Of a stretch of 64,000 nt of DNA, positions 27,782-36,327 are shown piece by piece. The position numbers and the translations under genes are program-made. The stretch's first letter is position 1. Each line of letters begins with the position of its first letter. The stretch lies in NCBI GenBank assembly GCA_964508765.1, contig CAZDVD010000001.1, forward strand, positions 92,390 to 156,389, given 5' to 3'. Source of the DNA: JABMPR01 sp964508765. Its GTDB lineage: Bacteria; Fidelibacterota; UBA8477; JABMPR01. Under the pieces are notes generated by a model. It saw only the letters and a list, made by a program, of their open reading frames with translations. It had not been told where the DNA came from and ran no database searches.

Positions 27782-28336
27782 TCAGGGTGAATAATGCCCT
27801 GTTAGGTGTTTCTTTAAATTTTTACGACCCCTATGCAATAATCCCTCAATTGCTGATACAGAGGTGCTCATGATGTCAGCAATCTCTTGATTGCTGTAAT
27901 CCTCATAATTACTCAAGGTGATTGCTACACGCTGATTATCTGGCAATTTTGCGACGGCCCAGGCCAATATCCGGTTTCGCTCGGCATCCATGAGATCCGT
28001 TTCCGGGGTAGAATTATCGGCCACATCCACTTCACCTTCATCACTGCCTATTGATAGCAGAGCTTTTACTGAACCCAATCTGCGTTTGCGATTCTGTTTT
28101 CTAATCAAATCCAAACTCTTGGTCACAGCTATGCGATATATCCAGGTGGAAAGCTGAGCCTCACCTCTAAAATCATCTAGAGATTTATACACCTGGATGA
28201 ATACGTCCTGGGAGACATCCTGAGCATCTTCTCGAGATCTCAAAAAACGATAGCAAGTACTATATACCCGCTCCTGGTGTTCCAGCACGACCCTGCGAAA
28301 TTCAGCTGCTTCAGATGTTGTTGGTTTTGTACTCAC
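27782..28336 (-). CDS. ECF-type RNA polymerase sigma factor
   Basis: 184 residues. Region 2 (about 10-80) has VYSTCYRFLRSREDAQDVSQDVFIQVYKSLDDF and STWIYRIAVTKSLDLIRK. Region 4 (about 125-178) has LPDNQRVAITLSNYEDYSNQEIADIMSTSVSAIEGLLHRGRKNLK. First gene of a four-gene minus-strand operon (sigma, anti-sigma-like, Spy-like, CotH) and divergent from a second Spy-like gene 213 bases away. It is likely to drive its own operon and perhaps the divergent arm as well. Confidence 0.92.
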   Translation of the reverse strand: MSTKPTTSEAAEFRRVVLEHQERVYSTCYRFLRSREDAQDVSQDVFIQVYKSLDDFRGEAQLSTWIYRIAVTKSLDLIRKQNRKRRLGSVKALLSIGSDEGEVDVADNSTPETDLMDAERNRILAWAVAKLPDNQRVAITLSNYEDYSNQEIADIMSTSVSAIEGLLHRGRKNLKKHLTGHYSP

Positions 28337-28419
28337 TCAGTATCCTGCGTTTACCTCAATATAGGGTCAATCCACTTCTGGGGTACAACATCTTTGAACA
28401 TTCACAGCCGTGGTGCAAT

Positions 28420-28446
28420 GGTTCTGACGTCATTTTTGTCAGAACC
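28420..28446. promoter_or_regulatory. 9-base inverted repeat in the divergent ECF/Spy-like promoter region
   Basis: GGTTCTGAC (28420-28428) is matched by GTCAGAACC (28438-28446) with a 9-base loop containing TGACGTCA-like sequence. No T run follows on either strand, so this is more likely a protein site than a terminator. GAACC at 28442-28446 also resembles the -35 core recognised by many ECF factors. Confidence 0.4.
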
Positions 28447-28549
28447 TTGTGCTCAAAATAAATAAAAAGAAAAGTGCAAGGTTTCTCCTCTGTGAACGTC
28501 TCAATCATCAGAACGCAGCACAAGCCGGAAAAGCCAAAAGGAGAACACC

Positions 28550-28951
28550 ATGCAATTAAATAACATCAAAAGAAGAATGCTTATCACCCTGAGCTTTTTG
28601 TTAATCACCACTTCAGTTCAAGCACAACCCGAACGTGGACAACAAGGACCTCCTTCTCTTCCCAATAAAGCCCAGATCGCAGACATGATTGAGGAACTGG
28701 ACCAGGCTCTGGAATTAACTACCAGCCAAAAGGCTCAGATCTCAGGGCTCTATTTTGCCCACTTCGAAGAGGCTCAGAAAGTCATGGATGCTGACAAGAC
28801 CTCCCCTCAGGACACCCGTCAGACCATGGAAGCATTGCGAAAACATTTCCAAGCGGAGGTGAAGGTGCTCCTTAATAGAGATCAGGTTAAAAAATTTGAA
28901 TCACTTCAAAAGAATCAGCGTCCACCACAACAAAAACGAAGTAGACGATAG
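28550..28951 (+). CDS. Small periplasmic Spy/CpxP-like protein
   Basis: A 133-residue protein with a cleavable signal peptide (LLITTSVQAQ), a Gln/Pro/Gly linker, and a helical domain (IADMIEELDQALELTTSQKAQISGLYFAHFEEAQ; LLNRDQVKKFESLQ) with the spacing of the Spy/CpxP repeats; basic tail. It is preceded by AAGGAG. Divergently transcribed from the ECF operon, whose third gene encodes another Spy-like protein, and followed at 30 bases by a DUF1566 lipoprotein gene. A probable envelope-stress chaperone or sensor. Confidence 0.75.
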   Translation: MQLNNIKRRMLITLSFLLITTSVQAQPERGQQGPPSLPNKAQIADMIEELDQALELTTSQKAQISGLYFAHFEEAQKVMDADKTSPQDTRQTMEALRKHFQAEVKVLLNRDQVKKFESLQKNQRPPQQKRSRR

Positions 28952-28981
28952 TCAAGAATAAATGCTTGAAAGGAATTCATC

Positions 28982-30115
28982 GTGAAAAATATATTCATCT
29001 TAATCTTAAGCCTCTTTCTGGTGATTGGTTGTGAAGACACCACAACTGATACAGATGAAACGAATGGCACATTCACGTTCCCAACCCTTGAGAAGTCTTA
29101 CAACCTGGTTGATACGGGACAAGAGGCATGCTACGATTCTGATGGAAATGTCATCACAGCACCTGTTGCAGGTGAGGCTTTTTACGGCCAGGATGCCCAA
29201 TTTGATGGCAATCTGTACTCGTTTGCTACTGATGATAACATTGTTGCAGACTATAATACGGGTTTGATGTGGCAGAAAGTCCCCAGTTCAGCAAGTTATA
29301 ACTGGCAAGAAGCCGTGGATTACTGTGAAGATCTGGAACTGGGTAGCTATGATGACTGGCGCATACCCAGCAACAAAGAGCTCTATTCCATCAGCAATTT
29401 TGCAACGGGATGGCCTTATCTGGATACAGATGTGTTTGATCTGGCCAGTGGTGAAGTAACCAAGGACGAGCAATTCTGGTCTAGTAACTACTACTATGTT
29501 GGTACAACCCATAATGGTGCCCCTTCCGCCTTTGGCGTCAACCACGTTACGGGACACATCAAAGCCTATCCTGCTGAAGCAGGTGGACTTATGGGTAATT
29601 ATGTCAGGGCTGTTCGCGGTGACGAGTATGGCATCAACGAGCTCACTGATAATGGAGATGGAACCATCACCGATGCAGCTACCGAGTTGATGTGGGCACA
29701 GTCCGATTTTGGCTTGGCAATTGATTGGGGAACAGCTCTCACCCTCGCAGATACAATTTCCTGGGCGGGTTACTCTGATTGGAGATTGCCGGATGTGAAG
29801 GAATTGCAGGGACTAGTTGATTATTCCGGTGCCTTCCCGGCTATTGATCCCATGTTCTCCTCCATTCCTATCGTCAACGAAGCTGGAACAGACGATTTCG
29901 GCTACTACTGGACAAGCACATCCGCATTATTCCAGGAAGGCAATCCCTACTACTACGCCTGGTATGTTGCCTTTGGTCGGGCCGTTGATACGGAGGGTGA
30001 AGACACCCACGGAGCTGGCGCTGTGCGCTTTGATACCAAGGTGGAAGGCGGTCCTCTGGGAGAAGGTGGCGAGCGATACTATAACTATATCCGTCTGGTC
30101 CGGGAAGTCAACTAG
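28982..30115 (+). CDS. DUF1566 (Lcl-type) lipoprotein with two repeats
   Basis: A 377-residue protein, GTG start. The lipoprotein signal ends in LVIGC. Two DUF1566 modules follow: about 75-215 (YNTGLMWQKV, WQEAVDYCEDLELGSYDDWRIPSNKELYS, NYVRAVRG) and about 220-375 (ATELMWAQ, WSDWRLPDVKELQGLVDYS, YIRLVREV). The domain is related to C-type-lectin-like folds and is thought to mediate binding at the cell surface. It follows a Spy-like gene by 30 bases. A larger paralogue with a type IX sorting domain is encoded at 34701. Confidence 0.88.
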   Translation: MKNIFILILSLFLVIGCEDTTTDTDETNGTFTFPTLEKSYNLVDTGQEACYDSDGNVITAPVAGEAFYGQDAQFDGNLYSFATDDNIVADYNTGLMWQKVPSSASYNWQEAVDYCEDLELGSYDDWRIPSNKELYSISNFATGWPYLDTDVFDLASGEVTKDEQFWSSNYYYVGTTHNGAPSAFGVNHVTGHIKAYPAEAGGLMGNYVRAVRGDEYGINELTDNGDGTITDAATELMWAQSDFGLAIDWGTALTLADTISWAGYSDWRLPDVKELQGLVDYSGAFPAIDPMFSSIPIVNEAGTDDFGYYWTSTSALFQEGNPYYYAWYVAFGRAVDTEGEDTHGAGAVRFDTKVEGGPLGEGGERYYNYIRLVREVN

Positions 30116-30200
30116 ACCAGAGCGTTTGAAATGTTTATTGGACAGATAAATGGATGTATCGGTGGGACGAGTGTAAAACCATGTCCCATAGGTGGTCCAG
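30113..30200 (+). pseudogene. Degenerate duplicate of the start of the ferredoxin gene
   Basis: From the ATG at 30131 the sequence reads MFIGQINGCIG then loses two bases and continues to an ACATGTCC-like CCATGTCCC. It aligns base for base with the start of the ferredoxin gene at 30261 (MSIEQINGCIGCGTCVQTCP). Similarity also reaches about 18 bases upstream of the ATG (ACCAGAGCG against ACCAGAAAG). It breaks up after about 30200. This is a decayed partial tandem duplicate, 130 bases from the live copy. Confidence 0.65.
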
Positions 30201-30260
30201 CCGAAAACTGTCCTCAGATAAACCACCGTTGCCAAATCATGAAACCAGAAAGTATTCGAT

Positions 30261-30476
30261 ATGTCTATTGAACAGATAAACGGATGCATCGGTTGTGGAA
30301 CTTGTGTACAGACATGTCCTACAGATGTACTGCGTATTGATCCTAAAACCAAAAAGGCTGTCATTGCCTATCCGGAGGATTGCCAGATTTGTCACCTCTG
30401 CCGCATGTACTGTCCTGTGGATGCCATTACTATTTCACCGGAAAAGAAAATTCCAGTTATTGTCTCGTGGGGTTAA
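30261..30476 (+). CDS. Two-cluster 4Fe-4S ferredoxin
   Basis: A 71-residue ferredoxin with Cys9/12/15/19 and Cys41/44/47/51 in the two CxxCxxCxxxCP motifs. Proteins of this size and start (INGCIGCGTCVQTCP) usually serve as the small partner of a FAD-dependent oxidoreductase or of an AprB-like complex. No such flavoprotein is next to it, so it may be an orphan. A broken partial duplicate lies just upstream. Confidence 0.88.
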   Translation: MSIEQINGCIGCGTCVQTCPTDVLRIDPKTKKAVIAYPEDCQICHLCRMYCPVDAITISPEKKIPVIVSWG

Positions 30477-30813
30477 CATCATGAACCGTCTATCAAAATA
30501 TTCAACACTCATAACAGGCCTGGATAAATATCTATAAAGGTTCGGATGGACGTATGGAGTTTGAAAAACAAGCTTTTGACTCATGGCGAACATAAAGACC
30601 TGACAATTTATAAATTGCCCTGCTCTAGATTTGCTATAACATATTAAATATGGGCCTGGTGCAATGTTAATTAGACCAGGCCTTTGCATGATCTGTTTTA
30701 ACAATCACTTTTACAATGAGAATTGATAATATTTAATAACGTGCACAAGACTTTGTCATTATTGGCGTCTTAAAAGTGTGGATAGAACGAAACAGATAGT
30801 GACGGAGTTAACC
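30477..30813. other. Intergenic stretch after the ferredoxin gene
   Basis: 336 bases. An 18-codon ATG frame starts 4 bases after the ferredoxin stop but is too short to judge. Apart from the hairpin at 30653-30682 and the ribosome site of the next gene (GACGGAG near 30801), I see nothing. Confidence 0.5.
30653..30685 (+). terminator. Probable hairpin terminator
   Basis: GGCCTGGT (30653-30660) pairs perfectly with ACCAGGCC (30675-30682) around a 14-base loop, followed by only TTT. It separates the ferredoxin gene from the VTC gene; a weak T run leaves its strength uncertain. Confidence 0.55.
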
Positions 30814-31575
30814 ATGGACACATTTTCTTTCGACCCAATTGAACTGAAACAAATGGATCAAGTAAAATTGATGCATCGGACTGACAAAAAGTATTGGTTT
30901 CACGCTGATCATCTAAATGAGTTACTGAAGATGATCGGAGATAATTATTTCCTTTTGCAAATAGATGACCAGTCTGTTCAATCTTATGCATCAACCTACT
31001 ATGATACAAATGATAACATGATGTTTTCTCAACATCACAATGGAAAATTAAATCGCTTTAAGGTCAGACGCAGAAGTTATCTCTCTTCAGGAGTTAGTTT
31101 TCTGGAAGTGAAAATTAAAAGCAATAAGGGAAAGACAAAGAAAAGACGCATACAGACAGAATATGGACAGACCATATTTACTGAGTATGAACAAGAATTC
31201 TTAAGTAGGCATATACCCTTTGAATACACTGATCTTCATCTATCTCTGAATAATGAGTTCTCACGAATAACCCTGGTGAATAAGAACTTCAGAGAACGCT
31301 GCACAATCGATCTGGATCTCCAATTTCAATTGGCTGACAAGATAATACCCGTTCATAATTTGGTTATCGTGGAGATTAAATCAGATGGACGTGGAGCACC
31401 CTCACCCCTGATGTTAGCTCTTCGAGATCAACGCATTAAAACTTCCGGGTTTAGTAAGTACTGCGTTGGTCGTACACTTACTGACCCAGAGCTTAAACGT
31501 AATAACTTCAAAAGAAAAATCAGAAGTATTGAAAAAACAATTCACACTGATCGCAATTTATATAATCTCAACTAG
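30814..31575 (+). CDS. VTC-domain polyphosphate polymerase family protein
   Basis: A 253-residue VTC domain, of the CYTH-like tunnel fold that makes polyphosphate in yeast Vtc4. Basic tunnel residues are visible in MHRTDKKYWF (Arg22, Lys26), RFKVRRRSY (Arg81, Arg85, Arg87) and EVKIKSNKGK (Lys100, Lys107). The metal-binding and catalytic acids sit in TIDLDLQF and VIVEIKSDG (Glu187, Lys189). ATG 30814 is chosen over an upstream in-frame GTG at 30778 because GACGGAG lies at the right distance. It is followed at 14 bases by a DUF4956 membrane protein, the usual partner of bacterial VTC genes near CotH kinases. Whether it truly makes polyphosphate is inference. Confidence 0.85.
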   Translation: MDTFSFDPIELKQMDQVKLMHRTDKKYWFHADHLNELLKMIGDNYFLLQIDDQSVQSYASTYYDTNDNMMFSQHHNGKLNRFKVRRRSYLSSGVSFLEVKIKSNKGKTKKRRIQTEYGQTIFTEYEQEFLSRHIPFEYTDLHLSLNNEFSRITLVNKNFRERCTIDLDLQFQLADKIIPVHNLVIVEIKSDGRGAPSPLMLALRDQRIKTSGFSKYCVGRTLTDPELKRNNFKRKIRSIEKTIHTDRNLYNLN

Positions 31576-31589
31576 AGAGTCTGGATATC

Positions 31590-32312
31590 ATGCTAAATAT
31601 TATTGACGCTTTGCAAAACACTATCGTAGCCAACTTGCCTGTACATGAAGTGTCGGACTGGGAAAACCAGTTCAGGTTTCTCGGTATTAAACTAATTGAT
31701 GTAAGTGATCTTTCCATACTTCTGGTCAGATTTACCATAAACACACTTTTGATATTTTGTATTGTACATTTTATGTACGCTAAATACAGTAAGCGAAAAG
31801 ACTTTTACTTTAGCTATTTATCTATTGGAGTAGTTGTCTTTTTAATGTGCTTCCTTTTAAATAACGTAAAGCTCGAACTTGGATTTGCTTTAGGTCTGTT
31901 TGCAATATTCGGAATTATTCGATACAGAACATCTCCTATTCCAATTAAAGAAATGACCTATTTGTTTATTGTTATTGGAATTTCAGTTATGAACGCACTG
32001 GCAAATACCAAAGTGAGTTATGCCGAACTTGTTTTCACTAATTCAGCACTTGTGTTTGGTTTGTGGCTCCTTGAAAAGCGGTTAATGCTTATACAAGAAG
32101 ATTCTATAAAGTTAATTTATGAAAAAATCGAAAACATTAATGGGTTAAACGATGACATTCTATTGACCGATCTGAAAAAGCGTACTGGAATCAACATCAA
32201 TAGGTACGAAATCCAAAAGATAGACTACCTCAAGGATGTGGCCCATATCATACTTTATTTCAATGCCAATGGAAATTACAATCAAATATCTCCATGTGAA
32301 GACTATGAATAA
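31590..32312 (+). CDS. DUF4956 inner-membrane protein
   Basis: A 240-residue protein with about four to five membrane helices (around 45-67, 73-93, 96-113, 121-140, 145-160) and a cytoplasmic C-terminal domain. The family signature LELGFALGLFAIFGIIRYRT...PIKEMTYLF lies between helices 3 and 4. DUF4956 genes are repeatedly found next to VTC-domain genes and CotH kinases; a channel or scaffold for the polymer made by the VTC protein is a reasonable guess. It overlaps the next gene by 8 bases. Confidence 0.85.
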   Translation: MLNIIDALQNTIVANLPVHEVSDWENQFRFLGIKLIDVSDLSILLVRFTINTLLIFCIVHFMYAKYSKRKDFYFSYLSIGVVVFLMCFLLNNVKLELGFALGLFAIFGIIRYRTSPIPIKEMTYLFIVIGISVMNALANTKVSYAELVFTNSALVFGLWLLEKRLMLIQEDSIKLIYEKIENINGLNDDILLTDLKKRTGININRYEIQKIDYLKDVAHIILYFNANGNYNQISPCEDYE

Positions 32313-32967
32313 TATAGAAAAATATAGATTCCTGGTTTTTGGGTTGATTGTTGTTTTACTCATTTTTATCCCCATTGTGAATGCACAGGAAGTTGAAAGC
32401 AATCACCAGACCAGAACATCCATAGAGTTAGGATATAAACTATCTGACCAATTAAAACTGAACCTATCACCAGAATTTCGTTTTGATGAAAACCTGGCAC
32501 TAGACAAATATCTCTTTGAGGGTGCGGCTATATACAAACCCTCCAAAATATTCGCATTGGGTGCAACATATCGGTTTGTTGTCAATTTGCGTGATGAGAA
32601 GGACACAGAATACTTCAACCGCGTTGCCTTAAGCGCTACCATGAAGAAAGAGTTTAATCGCTTTGAACCAGCTTTCCGGCTTCGTTACAGCAATTATGCC
32701 GATGATGCCATAACGGACAAAGAATTTATACGATACAAAGGTTCTTTTAAATATGATATTGACAACTGTAAAATAACTCCTTCAGCAGGGATAGAAGTAT
32801 TTCAACAGTTAAGCGATTTTGAATTATACAAAACTCGCTATTCTGTTGGAACGGATTACAAATTGTTTAAAAAGAATTATCTCGGAGTGAGTTATAAGTT
32901 TGATTCGTTCGCCATTGAGGACAAAAACACACGCATACTCAGCTTAACGTATAAATTGAAATTATAA
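32305..32967 (+). CDS. Outer-membrane beta-barrel protein (DUF2490-like)
   Basis: About 220 residues. The signal peptide ends in PIVNAQ, followed by alternating amphipathic strands (RTSIELGYKLSDQLKLNLSPEFRFDEN; TRILSLTYKLKL at the end), a small 10-12-strand barrel in the style of DUF2490. ATG 32305 (8-base overlap with the DUF4956 gene) is preferred over an in-frame start at 32236 that would overlap much more. The translational coupling with the VTC/DUF4956 pair suggests an outer-membrane component of the same system. Confidence 0.75.
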   Translation: MNNIEKYRFLVFGLIVVLLIFIPIVNAQEVESNHQTRTSIELGYKLSDQLKLNLSPEFRFDENLALDKYLFEGAAIYKPSKIFALGATYRFVVNLRDEKDTEYFNRVALSATMKKEFNRFEPAFRLRYSNYADDAITDKEFIRYKGSFKYDIDNCKITPSAGIEVFQQLSDFELYKTRYSVGTDYKLFKKNYLGVSYKFDSFAIEDKNTRILSLTYKLKL

Positions 32968-33186
32968 GGTGTGAGATTTATACCCTGGAGTTAAGAGACT
33001 CACTCGAATTGTCCAGATCATTCTGCTAGTATTTCCATTGTTGTTGATCCACTTTTTTAGCGCCTTCCATAACATATTATTGTCATGTCAAATAATTAAT
33101 TCGAAATAGACCGCAAGGTTCTTCCTCAAAAAGCGTCTTAGTTGTCAAGAGCAAACATTTAAGAAATCGCACCAAAAGGATACAAT

Positions 33187-34665
33187 ATGAAATTACAACA
33201 CAGAGCACATCAGCCGAATAACCAGAAAACCAGGGTTAAACGAAGTACCATATTCAACATCATTTCCCTTATCACCATCACAACTGGATTAGTAGGTTTT
33301 GGGGGTTGCGATGTTTTCCCCACTGATTCGAACACTCTAGAGCTTACAATTGACGATACTGACTTCGAAACCTCGGACTGGACCACAGCAACCCACAGCA
33401 AAAGTGCCGATCCTGATTTTGATGAGGTTTTTGATGATACCCAGGTCAAACGCTTTGACATTTCTATGACATCTGCACGCTGGCAGCTCATGCTGGATGA
33501 TATGACTAATTTCTATGGCGAGTTCGGAAGAAGTAATCAGGGACCTCCCGGCAATGGTCCTGGGGGAGTTGATGATATTAGCGATGAAAATCCCATCTTT
33601 GTCCCTGCAGATGTCTTCTATAATGATACCCAATGGTATCGAGTTGGCATGCGTTTTAAAGGCAATTCGAGTCTTATGACTTCATGGAAATCTGGTATTC
33701 TCAAACTCTCCCTTAAATTGGACTTTGATGAATTTGAAGATGATTACACTCAGATAGATAATCAGCGATTCTACGGGTTTAAGAAGCTAAGTCTTAAAAA
33801 CAATTATGACGACAGCTCTTTCCTGAGAGAGAAGGCAGCTGCTGAAGTGTTCGAGGATGCTGGATTGGCCGTTTCTCACACTGCCTTCTATGAGGTCTAT
33901 ATCGATCATGGGGACGGTCCCAAATATTTTGGTCTCTATACCCTGGTAGAAGAAGTGGATGATACGGTCATAGAGACTCAGTTCGCAAGTGATGAGGGCA
34001 ACTTGTATAAGCCTGAATATGACGGAGCAAGCTTTGCCGCGGGATCCTTCAATGAGTCAGATTTCACCAAAAAGACCAATGAGGATGACGGTGATTGGTC
34101 AGATATCCAAACGCTGTTTGAAGCACTACACGCCAATACCAGATTCAGCAATCCTGCAGAATGGAGGACTGATCTGGATAGTATTTTCGATACCGATGTG
34201 TTCCTCAGGTATCTCGCCGTGAATACGGTTATCCAGAACTGGGATACCTATGGTGTAATGACCCATAATTATTATCTCTATAATAACCCTGAGACGGACA
34301 AGTTGACCTGGATTCCCTGGGATAACAACGAAGCCCTTCAAGAGGGAAAAATGGGAGGTTCTTTGAATCTGAATTTTTCAGATCTGCACTCTGAAGCCTG
34401 GCCACTTATTGAATATCTTTACGATGATGATGTTTATCGATCAGTTTACCAGACCTACGTCAGGGAAGTCAGGGACAACTGGTTTGAACCCTCTGCCATG
34501 CAATCCAAGTACAACACCTACGCTGACCTGGTTGAACCTTATGCAACTTCAGAGATTTCAGGATACACCTTTCTATACAGTGATTCTGAATTCCGAAGAG
34601 CCATTTCCACGCTGTCGTCCCATGTAAACAGCAGAGCAATATCCGTTGATTATTATTTGCCTTGA
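33187..34665 (+). CDS. CotH-type kinase, lipoprotein
   Basis: A 492-residue CotH kinase. A basic N-terminus precedes a hydrophobic segment ending in VGFGGC, a probable lipobox. The kinase domain runs from about 85 to 485: GMRFKGNSSLMTSW, LSLKNNYDDSSFLREKAAAEVFE, TLVEEVDD, NTVIQNWDTYGVMTHNYYLYNN and WIPWDNNEAL. The Asp residues in the NWDTYG and IPWDNN motifs match the catalytic and Mg-binding positions. Compared with the CotH at 24479 it lacks the lamin-tail and sorting domains and is membrane-anchored instead. It is 219 bases after the VTC/DUF4956/OMP trio and 35 bases before a DUF1566 protein. Confidence 0.88.
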   Translation: MKLQHRAHQPNNQKTRVKRSTIFNIISLITITTGLVGFGGCDVFPTDSNTLELTIDDTDFETSDWTTATHSKSADPDFDEVFDDTQVKRFDISMTSARWQLMLDDMTNFYGEFGRSNQGPPGNGPGGVDDISDENPIFVPADVFYNDTQWYRVGMRFKGNSSLMTSWKSGILKLSLKLDFDEFEDDYTQIDNQRFYGFKKLSLKNNYDDSSFLREKAAAEVFEDAGLAVSHTAFYEVYIDHGDGPKYFGLYTLVEEVDDTVIETQFASDEGNLYKPEYDGASFAAGSFNESDFTKKTNEDDGDWSDIQTLFEALHANTRFSNPAEWRTDLDSIFDTDVFLRYLAVNTVIQNWDTYGVMTHNYYLYNNPETDKLTWIPWDNNEALQEGKMGGSLNLNFSDLHSEAWPLIEYLYDDDVYRSVYQTYVREVRDNWFEPSAMQSKYNTYADLVEPYATSEISGYTFLYSDSEFRRAISTLSSHVNSRAISVDYYLP

Positions 34666-34700
34666 TTAATTTTATGGCTGAGAGATGAAAAGGAAATACA

Positions 34701-36269
34701 ATGAAATACACAAGCTCAAGATGGAATAAATCACTTCAAGTATTCGTCGCAGGTTTTTGTCTGGCTCTAGGTCTGAACGCCCAGACCTACAGAATTGTGG
34801 ATACGGGTCAGAACACATTCTATAACAATCAGGATGAGATCACCGCTCCTCAAATAGGTGCTGATTTCTATGGCCAGGATGCCTCCATCAACGGCCATCA
34901 ACCCGATTATATAGATAATGGCGATGGAACAGTGACGGACAATGTTACTGGTCTCATGTGGCAGCAAAGTACCGATCTAAATGGAGATGGGATCACCAAT
35001 ATTAATGACAAACGAAGTCAGGCTGAAGCAGTAGCCGGAGCGGATACCTTTAGTCTTGCTGGATACTCAGATTGGCGATTGCCCTCGATAAAAGAAGCCT
35101 ATTCCCTCTTCATGTTTTCAGGGGAAGACCCCAGCGGATACAATGGCACTGACACGGAGACACTGATCCCCTTTGTGGATACTACCTTTTTTGATGTAGC
35201 CTATGGTGACACCGACGCCGGTGAGCGTATCATCGATGGTCAGTATGCCAGTACCACCCTGTATGTCAGTACCACCATGGGAGGTGATGCTACCATGTTC
35301 GGGGTCAATTTTGTGGATGGTCGCATCAAGGGTTATCCCACAGGTCCCATGCCAGGACAAACTGAGGACAAACAGTTCTATGTGCTCTATGTGCGTGGCA
35401 ACGAGGCTTATGGTATCAATGATTTCTTAGATAATGGTGACAGTACAGTTAGTGATCTAGCAACTGGACTCATGTGGATGCAGGATGATAGTCAGGTCGG
35501 TATGGATTGGGAAGCCGCACTGGCTTATGCTCAAACCAAAAATACTGAGAATTATCTGGGTCACAATGACTGGCGTGTGCCCAATGCCAAGGAATTACAC
35601 AGTATTCTGGATTATTCACGTTCTCCCGCAACCACAAATTCTGCAGCCATAGATTCTATATTTAATTGTACCGCCATCACAGATGAGGGTGGTGAACAGA
35701 ACTATCCATTTTATTGGAGCAGTTCCACCCACGCCAACATGCACAATGGCGCCTGGGGTGCCTATGTCTGTTTTGGTGAAGCCCTGGGCTTTATGGCGCA
35801 ACCCGTGCCGCCCTTTACTGTATCTCTACTGGATGTTCATGGTGCCGGAGCTCAACGCAGCGATCCTAAAGAGGGATCTGCAGATGATTATCCTGAAGGT
35901 CATGGACCACAGGGTGATGTGGTGCGCATAGATAACTTTGTCAGGTTGGTTCGCGACATCCAGGTTGCAACTGGCTTGAATGAAGATTCAGAGACAGTGT
36001 CGCCCATTACTCTTTCTTTGGAGCCGAATTACCCCAATCCATTTAATCCCTCAACCACACTTGAGTACAATCTTGCTTCACCAATGGTGACACGGATTAA
36101 CGTTTACAGTACGGTAGGGCAGTTGGTAGCTACACTTTCTCAGGGTCACCAGACTGCTGGTACTCATCAGATTGTGTTAAATGCGGATGGTTTAGCCTCT
36201 GGAATTTATCTTGTGGTTCTTGAAGGAGAGTCAACCCAGATCATGCAAAAAATTGTGCTTCTAAAATAA
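34701..36269 (+). CDS. Secreted DUF1566 protein with type IX sorting domain
   Basis: A 522-residue protein. The signal peptide is LALGLNAQ; two DUF1566 repeats follow (about 65-235, NVTGLMWQQS and YSDWRLPSIKEAYSLFMFSG; about 240-425, LATGLMWMQDD and HNDWRVPNAKELHSILDYS, ending NFVRLVRD). The sorting domain from NYPNPFNPSTTLEYN to VLLK closes the protein. It shares its start (RIVDTGQ...DEITAPQIGADFYGQDA) with the lipoprotein at 28982 (NLVDTGQ...APVAGEAFYGQDA), so the two are paralogues with different anchoring. Placed 35 bases after a CotH kinase; it could be a phosphorylation substrate (inference). Confidence 0.88.
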   Translation: MKYTSSRWNKSLQVFVAGFCLALGLNAQTYRIVDTGQNTFYNNQDEITAPQIGADFYGQDASINGHQPDYIDNGDGTVTDNVTGLMWQQSTDLNGDGITNINDKRSQAEAVAGADTFSLAGYSDWRLPSIKEAYSLFMFSGEDPSGYNGTDTETLIPFVDTTFFDVAYGDTDAGERIIDGQYASTTLYVSTTMGGDATMFGVNFVDGRIKGYPTGPMPGQTEDKQFYVLYVRGNEAYGINDFLDNGDSTVSDLATGLMWMQDDSQVGMDWEAALAYAQTKNTENYLGHNDWRVPNAKELHSILDYSRSPATTNSAAIDSIFNCTAITDEGGEQNYPFYWSSSTHANMHNGAWGAYVCFGEALGFMAQPVPPFTVSLLDVHGAGAQRSDPKEGSADDYPEGHGPQGDVVRIDNFVRLVRDIQVATGLNEDSETVSPITLSLEPNYPNPFNPSTTLEYNLASPMVTRINVYSTVGQLVATLSQGHQTAGTHQIVLNADGLASGIYLVVLEGESTQIMQKIVLLK

Positions 36270-36293
36270 TTTTCTCATCAATTCCATATTAAG

Positions 36294-36327
36294 AGACTGT
36301 CTCATAACAAGAGATGGTCTTTTTTTG
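36294..36327 (+). terminator. Intrinsic terminator
   Basis: AGACTGTCTC (36294-36303) pairs with GAGATGGTCT (36311-36320), 10 pairs including two G-U, with a 7-base loop and seven T after it. It ends the CotH/DUF1566 transcription unit. Confidence 0.8.

Noticed and set aside
30477..30540. 18-codon frame just after the ferredoxin gene
   Set aside because: Too short and without resemblance to anything; a ribosome site is lacking.
30435..30704. 89-codon minus-strand frame near the ferredoxin gene
   Set aside because: Overlaps the ferredoxin end and a hairpin; low-quality sequence with no recognisable domain.
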